NCBI RefSeq assembly: GCF_051433195.1
Contig: NZ_JBHMFT010000012.1
Location: 1 to 64,000 of the forward strand
From: Falsiroseomonas sp051433195
GTDB taxonomy: Bacteria; Pseudomonadota; Alphaproteobacteria; Acetobacterales; Acetobacteraceae
Direction: 5' to 3'
Length of the DNA stretch: 64,000 nt
A program made the translations under genes and the position numbers. Under the pieces are notes generated by a model, which worked only from the letters and a program-made list of their open reading frames with translations, was not told the origin of the DNA and did not search any database. This document shows, piece by piece, positions 44,682 through 52,944 of the stretch; the stretch's first letter is position 1, and every line of letters starts with the position of its first letter.

Positions 44682-44948
44682 GGACCGATCCTTCCTGTGC
44701 GTGCCTCGCCTGCGTGCGGCGCAGCGCCCGTCGCCGTGATGGCTGCGGGGCGCTGCGCGAATCGCGTCAAGCGATGCGTGCAACGTCACGCTATCCGTGT
44801 GCGCATGCTGCGTGTCAAACGGAATCGCACGAAAGCCGTGCACGCTTGTGCAATGCCTGTGCAGCGACGGTGGCTTGAAGGATGCGCGGCGTGCCGCGCG
44901 ACCGCGCGAAAGCGTCGCGCCAGACAGAGCCGGCGCGACGCGAAGTGG
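44682..44948. other. Intergenic region, no gene seen
   Basis: Between the small ORF upstream of the H1-like gene and the end of prpC. It is less GC-rich than its neighbours, with many TGCGTG/GTGCA-type words, a GCGCGGC/GCCGCGC palindrome near 44885, and the prpC terminator at 44913-44940. It should hold the promoter of the H1-like unit. Confidence 0.5.
44913..44940 (-). terminator. Terminator hairpin after prpC
   Basis: Perfect 9-bp stem CGTCGCGCC / GGCGCGACG (44913-44921, 44932-44940) with a 10-base loop, followed on the minus strand by CTTTC. Begins 8 bases after the prpC stop. Confidence 0.6.
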
Positions 44949-46079
44949 TCAGCCGCGTGCGGAGATCGGCGGCACCGGGCGCTGTTCCGGCCCGACATAA
45001 TGCGACAGCGGGCGGATCAGGCGGTTGTCGGCGGCCTGCTCGAAGACATGCGCAGCCCAGCCGGTGATGCGGGAGCAGACGAAGATCGGCGTGAACATCG
45101 GGATGTCGAAACCCATCAGGTAGTAGGCGGGGCCTGCCGGGAAATCGAGGTTGGGGTGGATGTTCTTGCGCTCCAGCATCTGGCGCGCCAGCACGCGGCT
45201 GGTCTCCATCCAGCGCCGGTCGCCGACGACGTCCGCCATCTTCTCGGCGTATTTCGTCATCGTCGGCACGCGCGAGTCACCGGACTTGTAGACCCGGTGG
45301 CCGAAGCCCATCACCAGGGCGCGGTGGTCGAACTTGCCTTCCAGCCAGTCCACCGCCGCCTCCGGCGAGCCGACCTCCTTCAGCATGTGCATCACCGCCT
45401 CGTTCGCACCGCCATGCAGCGGGCCCTTGAGGGCGGCGATGGCGGCGGCGATGGCGCCGTGAAGGTCGGCGCCGGTCGAGGTGACGGTGCGGGCGGTGAA
45501 GGTGGAGGCGTTGAAGGTGTGCTCGGCGTAGAGGATCATCGAGACGTCGAAGGACTTGATGACCTCCGGCTGCGGCACCTTCCCGAAGACCAGGTGGAAG
45601 AAGTTCTCGCAGAAGGGCAGCGCGGGATCGGGTGCGATCGGCTCCAGCCCCTTCGAGATCCGGTTGGTGGCGGCGACCGCGGTGGGCAGCTTGGCCAGCA
45701 GCCGCATCGCCTTGCGGCGCTGCGCGGCGTCGGAGACGTCGGCGGCCTCCGGATCCTCCATGCCCATGAAGGACACGGCGGTGCGGATGGCGTCCATCGG
45801 GTGCGCCTCCCGGGGGAACTCCCGCAGCACGCGCAGCAGCGCGGGCGACAGGGCGCGGTTCGCACGCTCCTCCGCCTGGAATTCCTTAAGCTGCGCCGCG
45901 GTCGGGAGTTCCCCATGCCAGAGCAGCCAGGCGACCTGCTCGAAGTCGGTTTCCTCGCACAGGTCCTGCACGGCATAGCCGCGATAGGTGAGGCTGTTGG
46001 TCTCCGGCATCACCTTGGAGACGGCGGAGACGTCGGCATAGACGCCGACGAGGCCCTTGTAGAGGGTGGGTTCGGTCAT
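44949..46079 (-). CDS. prpC: 2-methylcitrate synthase / citrate synthase
   Basis: Condenses propionyl-CoA (or acetyl-CoA) with oxaloacetate in the methylcitrate cycle. The 376-residue protein has the catalytic His in GPLHGGANEAVMHML, the second His in MGFGHRVYK and the Asp region HPNLDFPAGPAYYLMGF. It belongs to the short PrpC/CitZ type. Its start overlaps the end of a GNAT gene by 4 bases, and prpD lies upstream, so the propionate role is favoured over housekeeping citrate synthase. Confidence 0.92.
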   Translation of the reverse strand: MTEPTLYKGLVGVYADVSAVSKVMPETNSLTYRGYAVQDLCEETDFEQVAWLLWHGELPTAAQLKEFQAEERANRALSPALLRVLREFPREAHPMDAIRTAVSFMGMEDPEAADVSDAAQRRKAMRLLAKLPTAVAATNRISKGLEPIAPDPALPFCENFFHLVFGKVPQPEVIKSFDVSMILYAEHTFNASTFTARTVTSTGADLHGAIAAAIAALKGPLHGGANEAVMHMLKEVGSPEAAVDWLEGKFDHRALVMGFGHRVYKSGDSRVPTMTKYAEKMADVVGDRRWMETSRVLARQMLERKNIHPNLDFPAGPAYYLMGFDIPMFTPIFVCSRITGWAAHVFEQAADNRLIRPLSHYVGPEQRPVPPISARG

Positions 46080-46564
46080 TGGGTTTCTCCGTGTTTCGGC
46101 GTGGGAGCGACCGCATAGAGCAGGTCCGGCTCCGCTTCTTCCGTATCCGCGCCATCGGACCCGCCGATGATGCGGAAGCCATGCGTCTCGTAGAAGCTGC
46201 GCGCGCCCGCGTTGCGCGCGATGCAGAACAGCGAAAGGCTCCCGGCATGCGCGGCCAACGCCTCCGCCAGCAGCAGCGTGCCGATGCCGCGGCGATGCCA
46301 GGCCGGGTCGAGGTAGAGGTGGAACACCATCGGGCCGTGCCGGTCATCGGTCCCGTGGCCGATATAGCCCACGGGCACCGCATCCGCTTCCGCCACCCGC
46401 ACCGCGTGGTGCGCCATCAGGTGCCCGGCCAGCCAGCCGGCCACCTGCGTCGGGTCGAAGCGTTCCACCAGGCCGGGCAGCGCCGCCTGCCGCGCCGCCA
46501 GGTAGATGCGGGCGAGCGCCGCCGCATCTCCTGCCACCGCGTCCCGCAGCGCCACCCCGGCCAT
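46076..46564 (-). CDS. GNAT family N-acetyltransferase inside the prp operon
   Basis: A 162-residue acetyltransferase with DPAWHRRGIGTLLLAEALAAHAG (acetyl-CoA binding) and NAGARSFYETHGFRIIGGSDG. It overlaps the prpD stop by one base and the prpC start by 4 bases, so it is co-translated with the methylcitrate enzymes. A possible role is acetylation control of an acyl-CoA enzyme, but this is speculation. Confidence 0.85.
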   Translation of the reverse strand: MAGVALRDAVAGDAAALARIYLAARQAALPGLVERFDPTQVAGWLAGHLMAHHAVRVAEADAVPVGYIGHGTDDRHGPMVFHLYLDPAWHRRGIGTLLLAEALAAHAGSLSLFCIARNAGARSFYETHGFRIIGGSDGADTEEAEPDLLYAVAPTPKHGETQ

Positions 46565-48105
46565 CAGAAGATGCCCGGCTTGGCATCCGCCAGCGTGCCC
46601 GCCGGCAGCACCACGTTCAGCCCGGCCAGTTCCTCGGCCGTCAGCTTCGGCAGGTCCTGCACCAGTTCGAGGAAGCGGTTCTGCTCGCGGGTCGTGATGA
46701 TGCCCTCGGTCAGGATACGGAACTTGTTGATGTACTCCTCCCGCCCGAAGGGGCGCGCGCCGTTCGGGTGGGCGTTGGCGACGCCGAGTTCGTCGATCAG
46801 CTTCGAGCCGTCCTTCATGATGATCTCGACGCGGCCGCCGAAGGCCAGCACCTCCGGGTCGCGGGAGTGGTACTTCGCGGTCCACTCCGGGTCCTCGGTG
46901 GTCTCGATCTTGTGCCAGAGGCGGACGGTGTCGGCGCGGCCGGCGCGCCTCGGCGCGTAGCTGTCCACGTGGTGCCAGCGCCCGTCCTGCAGGGCCACGG
47001 CGAAGATGTACATGATGGAGTGGTCCAGCGTCTCCCGGCTCGCCTTCGGGTCCATCTTCTGCGGGTCGTTGGCGCCGGTGCCGATCACGTAGTGCGTGTG
47101 GTGGCTGGTGTGGATGATGATCTTCTCGATCGCGTCGAAGTCGCCGATCTGCTCCCGCATCCGGAAGGCCAGGTCGATCAGCGCCTGGGACTGGTATTCC
47201 GCGGAATGCTCCTTGGTATAGCTGTCCAGGATGGCGCGCTTGGGCTCGCCGGCCTCGGGCAGCGGCACCTCGTAGTACACCGGGTCGAAGACGGTCTTGC
47301 GGCCCTGGCTGTCGGCCTGCGTGCGGCCGGACAGGACCCAGGCGATGACGCTGTCCTCGCCTTCGTAGATCGGGCTCGGCGCGCCTTCGCCGCGCATGCA
47401 GCGATCCACGGCTTCCACCGCCAGCTTGCCGGCGTGCGCCGGGGCATAGGCCTTCCAGGACGAAATCTCGCCCTTGCGGGACTGGCGGAAGGACACGCTG
47501 GTGTGCAGCGCCTGCTGGATCGACTGGAACACCACCTCCTGCTTCAGGCCGAGAAGCGTGCCGATGCCGGCGGCGGCGGCGGGGCAGAGATGGGCGATGT
47601 GGTCCACCCGGTGCTCATGCAGGCAGATCGACTTCACCAGGTCGATGTGCAGCTCGTAGGCCGTCGCCAGGCCGCGCACCAGGTCGCGCCCGCTGCGCCC
47701 CATCGCCTGCGCCACCGCCAGCACGGGGGGGATGTTGTCGCCGGGGTGGGAGTAGTCGGCGGCCAGGAAGGTGTCGTGCATATCGAGCTCGCGCACCGCG
47801 GTGCCGTTCGCCCAGGCGGCCCATTCCGGGGACACCGTCTGGCCGGACTTCACGCCGAAGACGGTTGCGCCGCCGGCCTTCTTCATGTGGCCGAGCGCCA
47901 TGCCGCGGGCGGAGACCACCGGGCGGCGGTTGATGGCGGCGATGGCGACGCTGGCATTGTCGATGATGCGGTTGATGATCATGCCGGCGGTGTCCTTCGG
48001 CACCGCCACCTTGTCGGTCGCGACGCCGGCCATCTTCCAGGCCAGCTGGTCCTCGCGCGCCAGCAGCGCCTTGGAAGGATGGACCTTCACGGGATGCATC
48101 TTCAT
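46564..48105 (-). CDS. prpD: 2-methylcitrate dehydratase, MmgE/PrpD family
   Basis: Dehydrates 2-methylcitrate to 2-methyl-cis-aconitate. The 513-residue protein matches long PrpD: IINRIIDNASVAIAAINRRPV, the LDMHDTFLAADYSHPGDNIPPVLAVAQ active-site block, CPAAAAGIGTLLGL and KGEISSWKAYAPAHAGKLAVEA. ATG at 48105 has GAGGA well placed, so it is used over the longer frame. No prpB (methylisocitrate lyase) follows in this operon. Confidence 0.93.
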   Translation of the reverse strand: MKMHPVKVHPSKALLAREDQLAWKMAGVATDKVAVPKDTAGMIINRIIDNASVAIAAINRRPVVSARGMALGHMKKAGGATVFGVKSGQTVSPEWAAWANGTAVRELDMHDTFLAADYSHPGDNIPPVLAVAQAMGRSGRDLVRGLATAYELHIDLVKSICLHEHRVDHIAHLCPAAAAGIGTLLGLKQEVVFQSIQQALHTSVSFRQSRKGEISSWKAYAPAHAGKLAVEAVDRCMRGEGAPSPIYEGEDSVIAWVLSGRTQADSQGRKTVFDPVYYEVPLPEAGEPKRAILDSYTKEHSAEYQSQALIDLAFRMREQIGDFDAIEKIIIHTSHHTHYVIGTGANDPQKMDPKASRETLDHSIMYIFAVALQDGRWHHVDSYAPRRAGRADTVRLWHKIETTEDPEWTAKYHSRDPEVLAFGGRVEIIMKDGSKLIDELGVANAHPNGARPFGREEYINKFRILTEGIITTREQNRFLELVQDLPKLTAEELAGLNVVLPAGTLADAKPGIF

Positions 48106-48190
48106 TCGTGTTTTCCTCGAACTGCCGTGATGAACAGGCTGGGTCTTGTGAACCCTGGTTGCGTCATCGTCCATTCCGATTGGTGTGGCA

Positions 48191-48215
48191 ACGCGATAGG
48201 GTTTCGGTATCGCGT
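48191..48215. promoter_or_regulatory. LysR-type operator between prpD and its regulator
   Basis: ACGCGATA (48191-48198), 9 bases, TATCGCGT (48208-48215): a perfect 8-bp dyad with the T-N11-A core of LysR-type boxes. It lies 15 bases upstream of the LysR gene and 85 bases upstream of prpD, the expected place for autoregulation and divergent activation. Confidence 0.8.
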
Positions 48216-48230
48216 CAGGGCCTCAACGCC

Positions 48231-49157
48231 ATGGATTTCCGTCTGGTGCGCCGGCTCGGCCACTTCCTTGCCGTGGCGGAGGAAGGGCATTTCGGTCGCG
48301 CCGCCGCGCGGCTCGGCATCTCCCAGCCACCGCTGACGGCGCAGATCCAGGCGCTGGAGCGCAAGCTCGGCGTGAAGCTGCTGGACCGCACCGGCAAGGG
48401 CGCGCGCCCGACGCGGGAGGGCGAGGCGCTGCTGCCGCTGGCGCGGCGGCTGGCGGAGGAGGCGGCGCAGCTCGAAGCCCTGGCGCGGGAATTGCGCGCC
48501 GGGCGCCACGCGCCGGTGGCGCTGGCCTGCGTCACCTCCGCGCTGTTCGACTACCTGCCGCCGCTGGTGCGCGGCCTGCAGGCGGCGCGGCCTTCCTCCG
48601 CCATCGTGGTGCGGGAGATGGACACGGCCGATGCGGTGGAGGCGCTGCGCCGCGGCGAGGTGGACCTCGCGCTGTTGCGGCTGGAGCGCGACCGGCATCC
48701 GGTGCGGCTGCGCAGCCTGGGGCGGGACGTGCTGGCGGCAGCATTGCCCGCCGCGCATCCGCTGGCGGCGCAGGACGCGCCGCTGGACCTGGCGGCGCTG
48801 GCGGATGAGCCGATGCTGGTGCTGCCGCGCGCGATCAGCCCGGCCTATTCGGACGCGATGGTCGCGGCCTGCCGCGCTGCCGGCTTCGCCCCGCGGGCGG
48901 AACGCGAGGTGGGCTCGGCGATGGCGCAGCTCGGCTTCGTCGCGGCGGGGCTGGGCGTGGCGCTGGTCTCGGCCGGCATGGCGCGGCTGCGGCCGCCGGG
49001 GGTGGCGTTCCGCGCGCTGGCGGGCCCGATCCATGCGGTCGGCGTGGCGCTCGCCTGGCATGCGGAGCGGGAGACCGAGGCGACGCGGCTGGCGTTGGAC
49101 CTGGCGGAGGCGCTGTTTCCGACCTGCCCGGAAGACAAGGCCGCCGCGATGCGCTAA
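48231..49157 (+). CDS. LysR family transcriptional regulator of the prp operon
   Basis: A 308-residue LTTR: winged helix-turn-helix (GHFLAVAEEGHFGRAAARLGISQPPLTAQIQALERKLG pattern, residues 9-45), then a co-inducer domain with PLAAQDAPLDLAALADEPMLVLPR and GFVAAGLGVALVSAGM. Divergent from prpD over a perfect LysR box. A CoA ester or methylcitrate is a reasonable co-inducer guess. Confidence 0.92.
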   Translation: MDFRLVRRLGHFLAVAEEGHFGRAAARLGISQPPLTAQIQALERKLGVKLLDRTGKGARPTREGEALLPLARRLAEEAAQLEALARELRAGRHAPVALACVTSALFDYLPPLVRGLQAARPSSAIVVREMDTADAVEALRRGEVDLALLRLERDRHPVRLRSLGRDVLAAALPAAHPLAAQDAPLDLAALADEPMLVLPRAISPAYSDAMVAACRAAGFAPRAEREVGSAMAQLGFVAAGLGVALVSAGMARLRPPGVAFRALAGPIHAVGVALAWHAERETEATRLALDLAEALFPTCPEDKAAAMR

Positions 49158-49166
49158 GCCGCGCGC

Positions 49167-49517
49167 ATGGATCTCTCCCCCGACCAGGTCAGGGCAGCCC
49201 GCGCGGCGGGTTGCGCCTTCCTCCCCGCCACCGACGACCAGGTGGCCCGCCTCACCATGCAGCGCCGCATCTTCCGCATCGACGGGGTGCCGCATCTGGC
49301 GCAGCGCGCCGACAGCGGCTTCTACGAGACGCATGGCACGCTGACGCCGCTGCTGGGGGCCGCCGCCGGCGAGCCGGCCGCGCCGCCGCCCGAGACCCTG
49401 CAGGAGGCGGAGGCGGCGGATGCCTCCGCGACGCTGGCGCTGGCGGCGGAAAGCCGCGGCGGGCGTGGGGCGCAGGTGATCCGGCGCGGACGGCCGCGGG
49501 GCCCGCGCGGCGGCTGA
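49167..49517 (+). CDS. Hypothetical protein
   Basis: A 116-residue soluble protein with no recognised family, 9 bases after the LysR gene. The first 65 residues look folded (PDQVRAARAAGCAFLPATDD, RIFRIDGVPHLAQRAD). The rest is Ala/Pro/Glu-rich and ends in a basic Arg-Gly tail (RRGRPRGPRGG) that could touch nucleic acid. Codon use matches neighbours. Confidence 0.55.
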   Translation: MDLSPDQVRAARAAGCAFLPATDDQVARLTMQRRIFRIDGVPHLAQRADSGFYETHGTLTPLLGAAAGEPAAPPPETLQEAEAADASATLALAAESRGGRGAQVIRRGRPRGPRGG

Positions 49518-49531
49518 AGCTGGCGTTACGG

Positions 49532-49569
49532 CGGCCTGGCCTCCCCCGGGGGCCGGGCCGTTTCGCTTT
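49532..49569 (+). terminator. Probable terminator before hemP
   Basis: An imperfect GC hairpin (CGGCCTGGCC... / ...GGCCGGGCCG with CCCCC/GGGGG at the tip, 49532-49560) followed by TTTCGCTTT. It separates the LysR/hypothetical unit from the haem-uptake locus. Confidence 0.5.
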
Positions 49570-49575
49570 GGCGTG

Positions 49576-49597
49576 TTGCGAATGCCTCTCAGTTGCG
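49576..49597 (+). promoter_or_regulatory. Candidate Fur box upstream of hemP
   Basis: TTGCGAATGCCTCTCAGTTG (49576-49595) continues to CG. The inner 19 bases agree with the classical Fur consensus at 11 positions, including AATG and TCA. Located 29 bases before the hemP ATG, as expected for an iron-repressed haem-uptake promoter. Confidence 0.55.
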
Positions 49598-49625
49598 TTA
49601 TAGGCGCGGCAGGAGCATTTGCCCG

Positions 49626-49793
49626 ATGAGCCAGACCCTGACCGACCGACCCGCCGACCTGCCCGACCCGCCGCCCCGCAGCGTCCCGAGCGGCGAGTTG
49701 CTGCGCGGGGCGCGGGAATTGCTGATCCTGCACCAGGGCGAGACCTATCGCCTGCGGCTGACCAGCAACGACAAGTTGATCCTGACCAAGTAG
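49626..49793 (+). CDS. hemP: Hemin uptake protein HemP
   Basis: A 55-residue protein whose C-terminal 30 residues (SGELLRGARELLILHQGETYRLRLTSNDKLILTK-type block) are the HemP signature: a small beta unit ending TSNDKLILTK. HemP/HmuP proteins activate expression of the haem receptor in several proteobacteria. ATG at 49626 follows AGGAG by 10 bases. First gene of hemP-hmuRSTUV. Confidence 0.9.
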   Translation: MSQTLTDRPADLPDPPPRSVPSGELLRGARELLILHQGETYRLRLTSNDKLILTK

Positions 49794-49876
49794 CGCCCGC
49801 CCGCCTCCCACCTCCCTGCCCCCACGCCAAGCCAGCCGCAGCGCCAGCCAGGCCACCCTCCGCCCGGAGCATCCGC

Positions 49877-51883
49877 ATGGCTTTCGCACGACTGGCTTCC
49901 TCCACCCTCAGCGCGGCGATCTTCGCGCTGGCAGCCTCACCGGCGGGGGCGCAGACGAATCCTCCCGGCGCCGTCACGGCGCTGGATGCCATCACCACCA
50001 CCGCCACCCGCACCCGCGCCGTCTCCGGCGATGTCGCGGCGCCGGTCACCGTGGTCGGGCGCGAGGAGATCGAGCGGCGCGACGCGCGCAGCGTGGTGGA
50101 TCTGATCCGCGACATCCCCGGCGTCGAATCCTCCGGCGTGCCGCGCACCACCGCGCTGCAACCCGTGATCCGCGGGCTGGGCGACGAGCGCATCGTGCTG
50201 CGCACCGATGGCGCACGGAACAACTTCAACGCCGGCCATCGCGGCCGCACCTTCGTCGACCCGGACCTGCTGCGCCAGGTGGAGGTGCTGCGCGGGCCGG
50301 CCAGCACGCTGTATGGCTCCGGCGCGCTCGGCGGCGCGATCTCGCTGCGGACGATCGAGGTGGAGGACATCCTGCAGCCGGGCGCGGCCTTTGGCGGCAC
50401 GCTCGGCGCTGGCTGGCAGAGCCAGGGCAGCGGGCCGCGCGGCAGCCTGGCGTTGGGTGCGCGGGCCGGTGATTTCTCGCTGCTGGGCGCCGTTGCGGGC
50501 TTCACCAACGGCAACTTCACGGACGGGCGCGGCACCACCATTCCCTATACGGGCGACGATGCGGTGTCGCTGCTCGGCAAGCTGGGCTGGAATCCGGGCA
50601 ACCACCGCTTCCAGCTCTCGGCGCTGCGCTTCCGCGACGACCACCAGATCCCGATCTCGGCCAACACCGCGACCACCACGGGCATCACGGATCGCGACAC
50701 GGTCTCGGAAAACCTGTCCTTCCGCTGGTCCTACGAGGATGAGGCGCTGCCCTTGTTTGCGCCCCAGCTTGTCCTGTACCGCACCCATGTGGACCTGACG
50801 GAGCAGCGGCTGACCGGGGCGCGGGTGCGCGACCGGACGGAGCTGACCACGATCGGCCTCGACGCGCAGAACACCTCCCGCTTCGGGCTCGGCCCGACGC
50901 GGCATGCGCTGACCTTCGGCACGGAGATCTACCGGGACGAGCAGGAAGGCCGCGCCAATGGCCTGGCGCGCGCGCAGTTCCCCTCCGCCGAGCAATCCGT
51001 CACCGCCTTCTTCGTGCAGGACGAGATCAGCCTCGGCGCCTTCACCCTGACGCCGGGCGTCCGGCTGGACCGCTTCGAGCAGGAAAGCCCGGACGGCCGC
51101 AACGACCGCAGCTCCGAACGCGCCTCGCCGCGCGTGGCGCTGGCCTGGCAGGTGACGCCCTGGCTGCAGCCCTATGTCAGCTATGCCGAGGGGTTCCGGG
51201 CGCCGTCGCTGACGGAACTCTACGTCGCCGGGCAGCACTTCCCGGGCAACACCTTCGTGCCGAACCCGAACCTGCGGCCGGAGGTCTCCCGCAACAAGGA
51301 AGCCGGCGTGAACCTGCGCTTCTCCGACGTGATGCAGCCGGGCGACCGGCTGCGGGTGCGGGTCGCGGCGTTCCGCAACGATTTGGACGACTTCATCGAG
51401 CAGACCGTGCTCCGCAGCACCACCGTCTCCGCCAACGTCGCGGAGGCGCGGATCGAGGGCGTGGAGGCGGAGGCGCAGTATGATGCGGGGCTCTGGTATG
51501 TCGGCCTCGGCGCGGCGGCGCTGAAGGGCGACAACCTGGTGACGGATGAGCCGCTGGCCTCCATCCCGGCGCACCGGGTGACGCTGTCCGCCGGCTACCG
51601 CTTCCTCGACCAGGGCGTGACGGTCGGTGGGCGGATCACGGCGGCGGCGGAACAGGACCGGGCGCCGAACCGGCCGGGCGTGGCGCAGCAGACCTCCGGC
51701 TACGGGCTGGTCGACCTGCATGCGGCCTGGACGCCGACCTTCGCGCCGAATGTCCGGCTGTCGGTCGCCGTCGACAATCTGTTCGACCATGCCTACCGGC
51801 GGTCCAACTGGAACAGCGACCCGGCGCCGCCCTTCTACGATGTCGGCCGCAACATCCGCGGCGCGCTGCGCGTCAGCTTCTGA
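49877..51883 (+). CDS. hmuR: TonB-dependent haem/haemoglobin receptor
   Basis: A 668-residue outer-membrane receptor for haem or haemoproteins. Signal peptide SSTLSAAIFALAASPAGAQ, TonB-box-like LDAITTTATRT, plug domain (VVDLIRDIPGVESSG, VEVLRGPASTLYGSGALGGAI) and a 22-strand barrel with the NPNLRPEVS region and the terminal aromatic residue (RVSF). GGAG precedes the ATG. Encoded with the haem ABC importer, which supports haem as ligand. Confidence 0.92.
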   Translation: MAFARLASSTLSAAIFALAASPAGAQTNPPGAVTALDAITTTATRTRAVSGDVAAPVTVVGREEIERRDARSVVDLIRDIPGVESSGVPRTTALQPVIRGLGDERIVLRTDGARNNFNAGHRGRTFVDPDLLRQVEVLRGPASTLYGSGALGGAISLRTIEVEDILQPGAAFGGTLGAGWQSQGSGPRGSLALGARAGDFSLLGAVAGFTNGNFTDGRGTTIPYTGDDAVSLLGKLGWNPGNHRFQLSALRFRDDHQIPISANTATTTGITDRDTVSENLSFRWSYEDEALPLFAPQLVLYRTHVDLTEQRLTGARVRDRTELTTIGLDAQNTSRFGLGPTRHALTFGTEIYRDEQEGRANGLARAQFPSAEQSVTAFFVQDEISLGAFTLTPGVRLDRFEQESPDGRNDRSSERASPRVALAWQVTPWLQPYVSYAEGFRAPSLTELYVAGQHFPGNTFVPNPNLRPEVSRNKEAGVNLRFSDVMQPGDRLRVRVAAFRNDLDDFIEQTVLRSTTVSANVAEARIEGVEAEAQYDAGLWYVGLGAAALKGDNLVTDEPLASIPAHRVTLSAGYRFLDQGVTVGGRITAAAEQDRAPNRPGVAQQTSGYGLVDLHAAWTPTFAPNVRLSVAVDNLFDHAYRRSNWNSDPAPPFYDVGRNIRGALRVSF

Positions 51884-51900
51884 ACCGGGGGATCTTCATC

Positions 51901-52944
51901 ATGCCAAGCCTGAACGAACGCCATGCGGAGCTGCTGCGGAACGGGCCGGCCGGCCAGGGACCAATCCGTGCGCGCGATGCGGCGCAGCGCCTCGGCACGA
52001 CGGAGGCGGCGCTGGTCGCGGCCGGCGCCACCGGCACGGCCACGGCGCTGAGGCCGGACTGGGGCGCGCTGTTCGCGGCGCTGCCGCGGCTCGGGCGGAT
52101 CATGGCGCTGACGCGGAACGAGAATGCGGTGCATGAACGGCACGGCGCCTTCCAGGACGTGACCAGCGGGCCAGGGCACATCCTGGTGCTGGGGCCGGAT
52201 ATCGACCTGCGGCTGTTCCCCGGGCGCTGGGCGCATGGTTATGCGCTGGGCGGCGAGCGACCCTCGCTGCAGATCTTCGATCGCGACGGCACGGCGGTGC
52301 ACAAGGTGTTCGCGACCGCGGACACCGACCGCGCGGAATGGGACCGGGTGGTGGCGGAATTCGCCACGCCGCTCGCCGCGCTGCCGCCGATGGCGCCGCC
52401 GGAGCCGGTGGCGAAGCCGGCGGAGACGCCGGTGGATACGGCGGCGCTGCGCGGCGAATGGCAGGCGCTGCGGGACACGCACGACTTCATCACGCTGCTG
52501 CGCCGGCACAAGGCGAGCCGGCGGCAGGCCTTCCTGAATGCGGGCGAGGACCTGGCGCTGAAGCTGCCGGCGGCGGCGGGGATCGCCACGCTGCAACGCG
52601 CGGCGGAGGCCGAGGTGCCGATCATGGTCTTCGTCGGCAACCGCAGCGCCATCCAGATCCACACCGGCCCGGTGACCCGCCTGCGCGCGACGCCCGGCTG
52701 GTTCAACGTGCTGGACCCCACCTTCAACCTGCACCTGCGCGAGGCCGGCGTGGCCGAGGCCTGGCGCGTGGTGAAGCCGACGGAGGATGGCGACGTCACC
52801 TCCATCGAGCTGATGGATGCCGATGGCGAGGTCATCGCGATGCTGTTCGGCGCCCGCAAGCCGGGCAAGCCGGAACTGCCGGAGTGGCGGGAGCTGGTGG
52901 CCTCGGTCGCCGCTTCTCCCTGGCCCGCCGAGCGCGCGGCATGA
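51901..52944 (+). CDS. hmuS: Hemin-degrading factor HmuS
   Basis: A 347-residue HemS/HmuS-type cytoplasmic haem-binding protein made of two similar halves (about 1-175 and 190-340). It carries segments typical of the family: MALTRNENAVHERHGAF in the first half and VPIMVFVGNRSAIQIHTGPV in the second. These proteins bind or break down imported haem. Overlaps hmuT by 4 bases. Confidence 0.93.
   Translation: MPSLNERHAELLRNGPAGQGPIRARDAAQRLGTTEAALVAAGATGTATALRPDWGALFAALPRLGRIMALTRNENAVHERHGAFQDVTSGPGHILVLGPDIDLRLFPGRWAHGYALGGERPSLQIFDRDGTAVHKVFATADTDRAEWDRVVAEFATPLAALPPMAPPEPVAKPAETPVDTAALRGEWQALRDTHDFITLLRRHKASRRQAFLNAGEDLALKLPAAAGIATLQRAAEAEVPIMVFVGNRSAIQIHTGPVTRLRATPGWFNVLDPTFNLHLREAGVAEAWRVVKPTEDGDVTSIELMDADGEVIAMLFGARKPGKPELPEWRELVASVAASPWPAERAA

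Noticed and set aside
43603..44739. A repetitive Leu/Arg/Gly-rich plus-strand frame (378 codons) that looks like a repeat protein
   Set aside because: It is the complement of the Lys/Ala repeats of the H1-like gene, which has a terminator and proper start on the minus strand.
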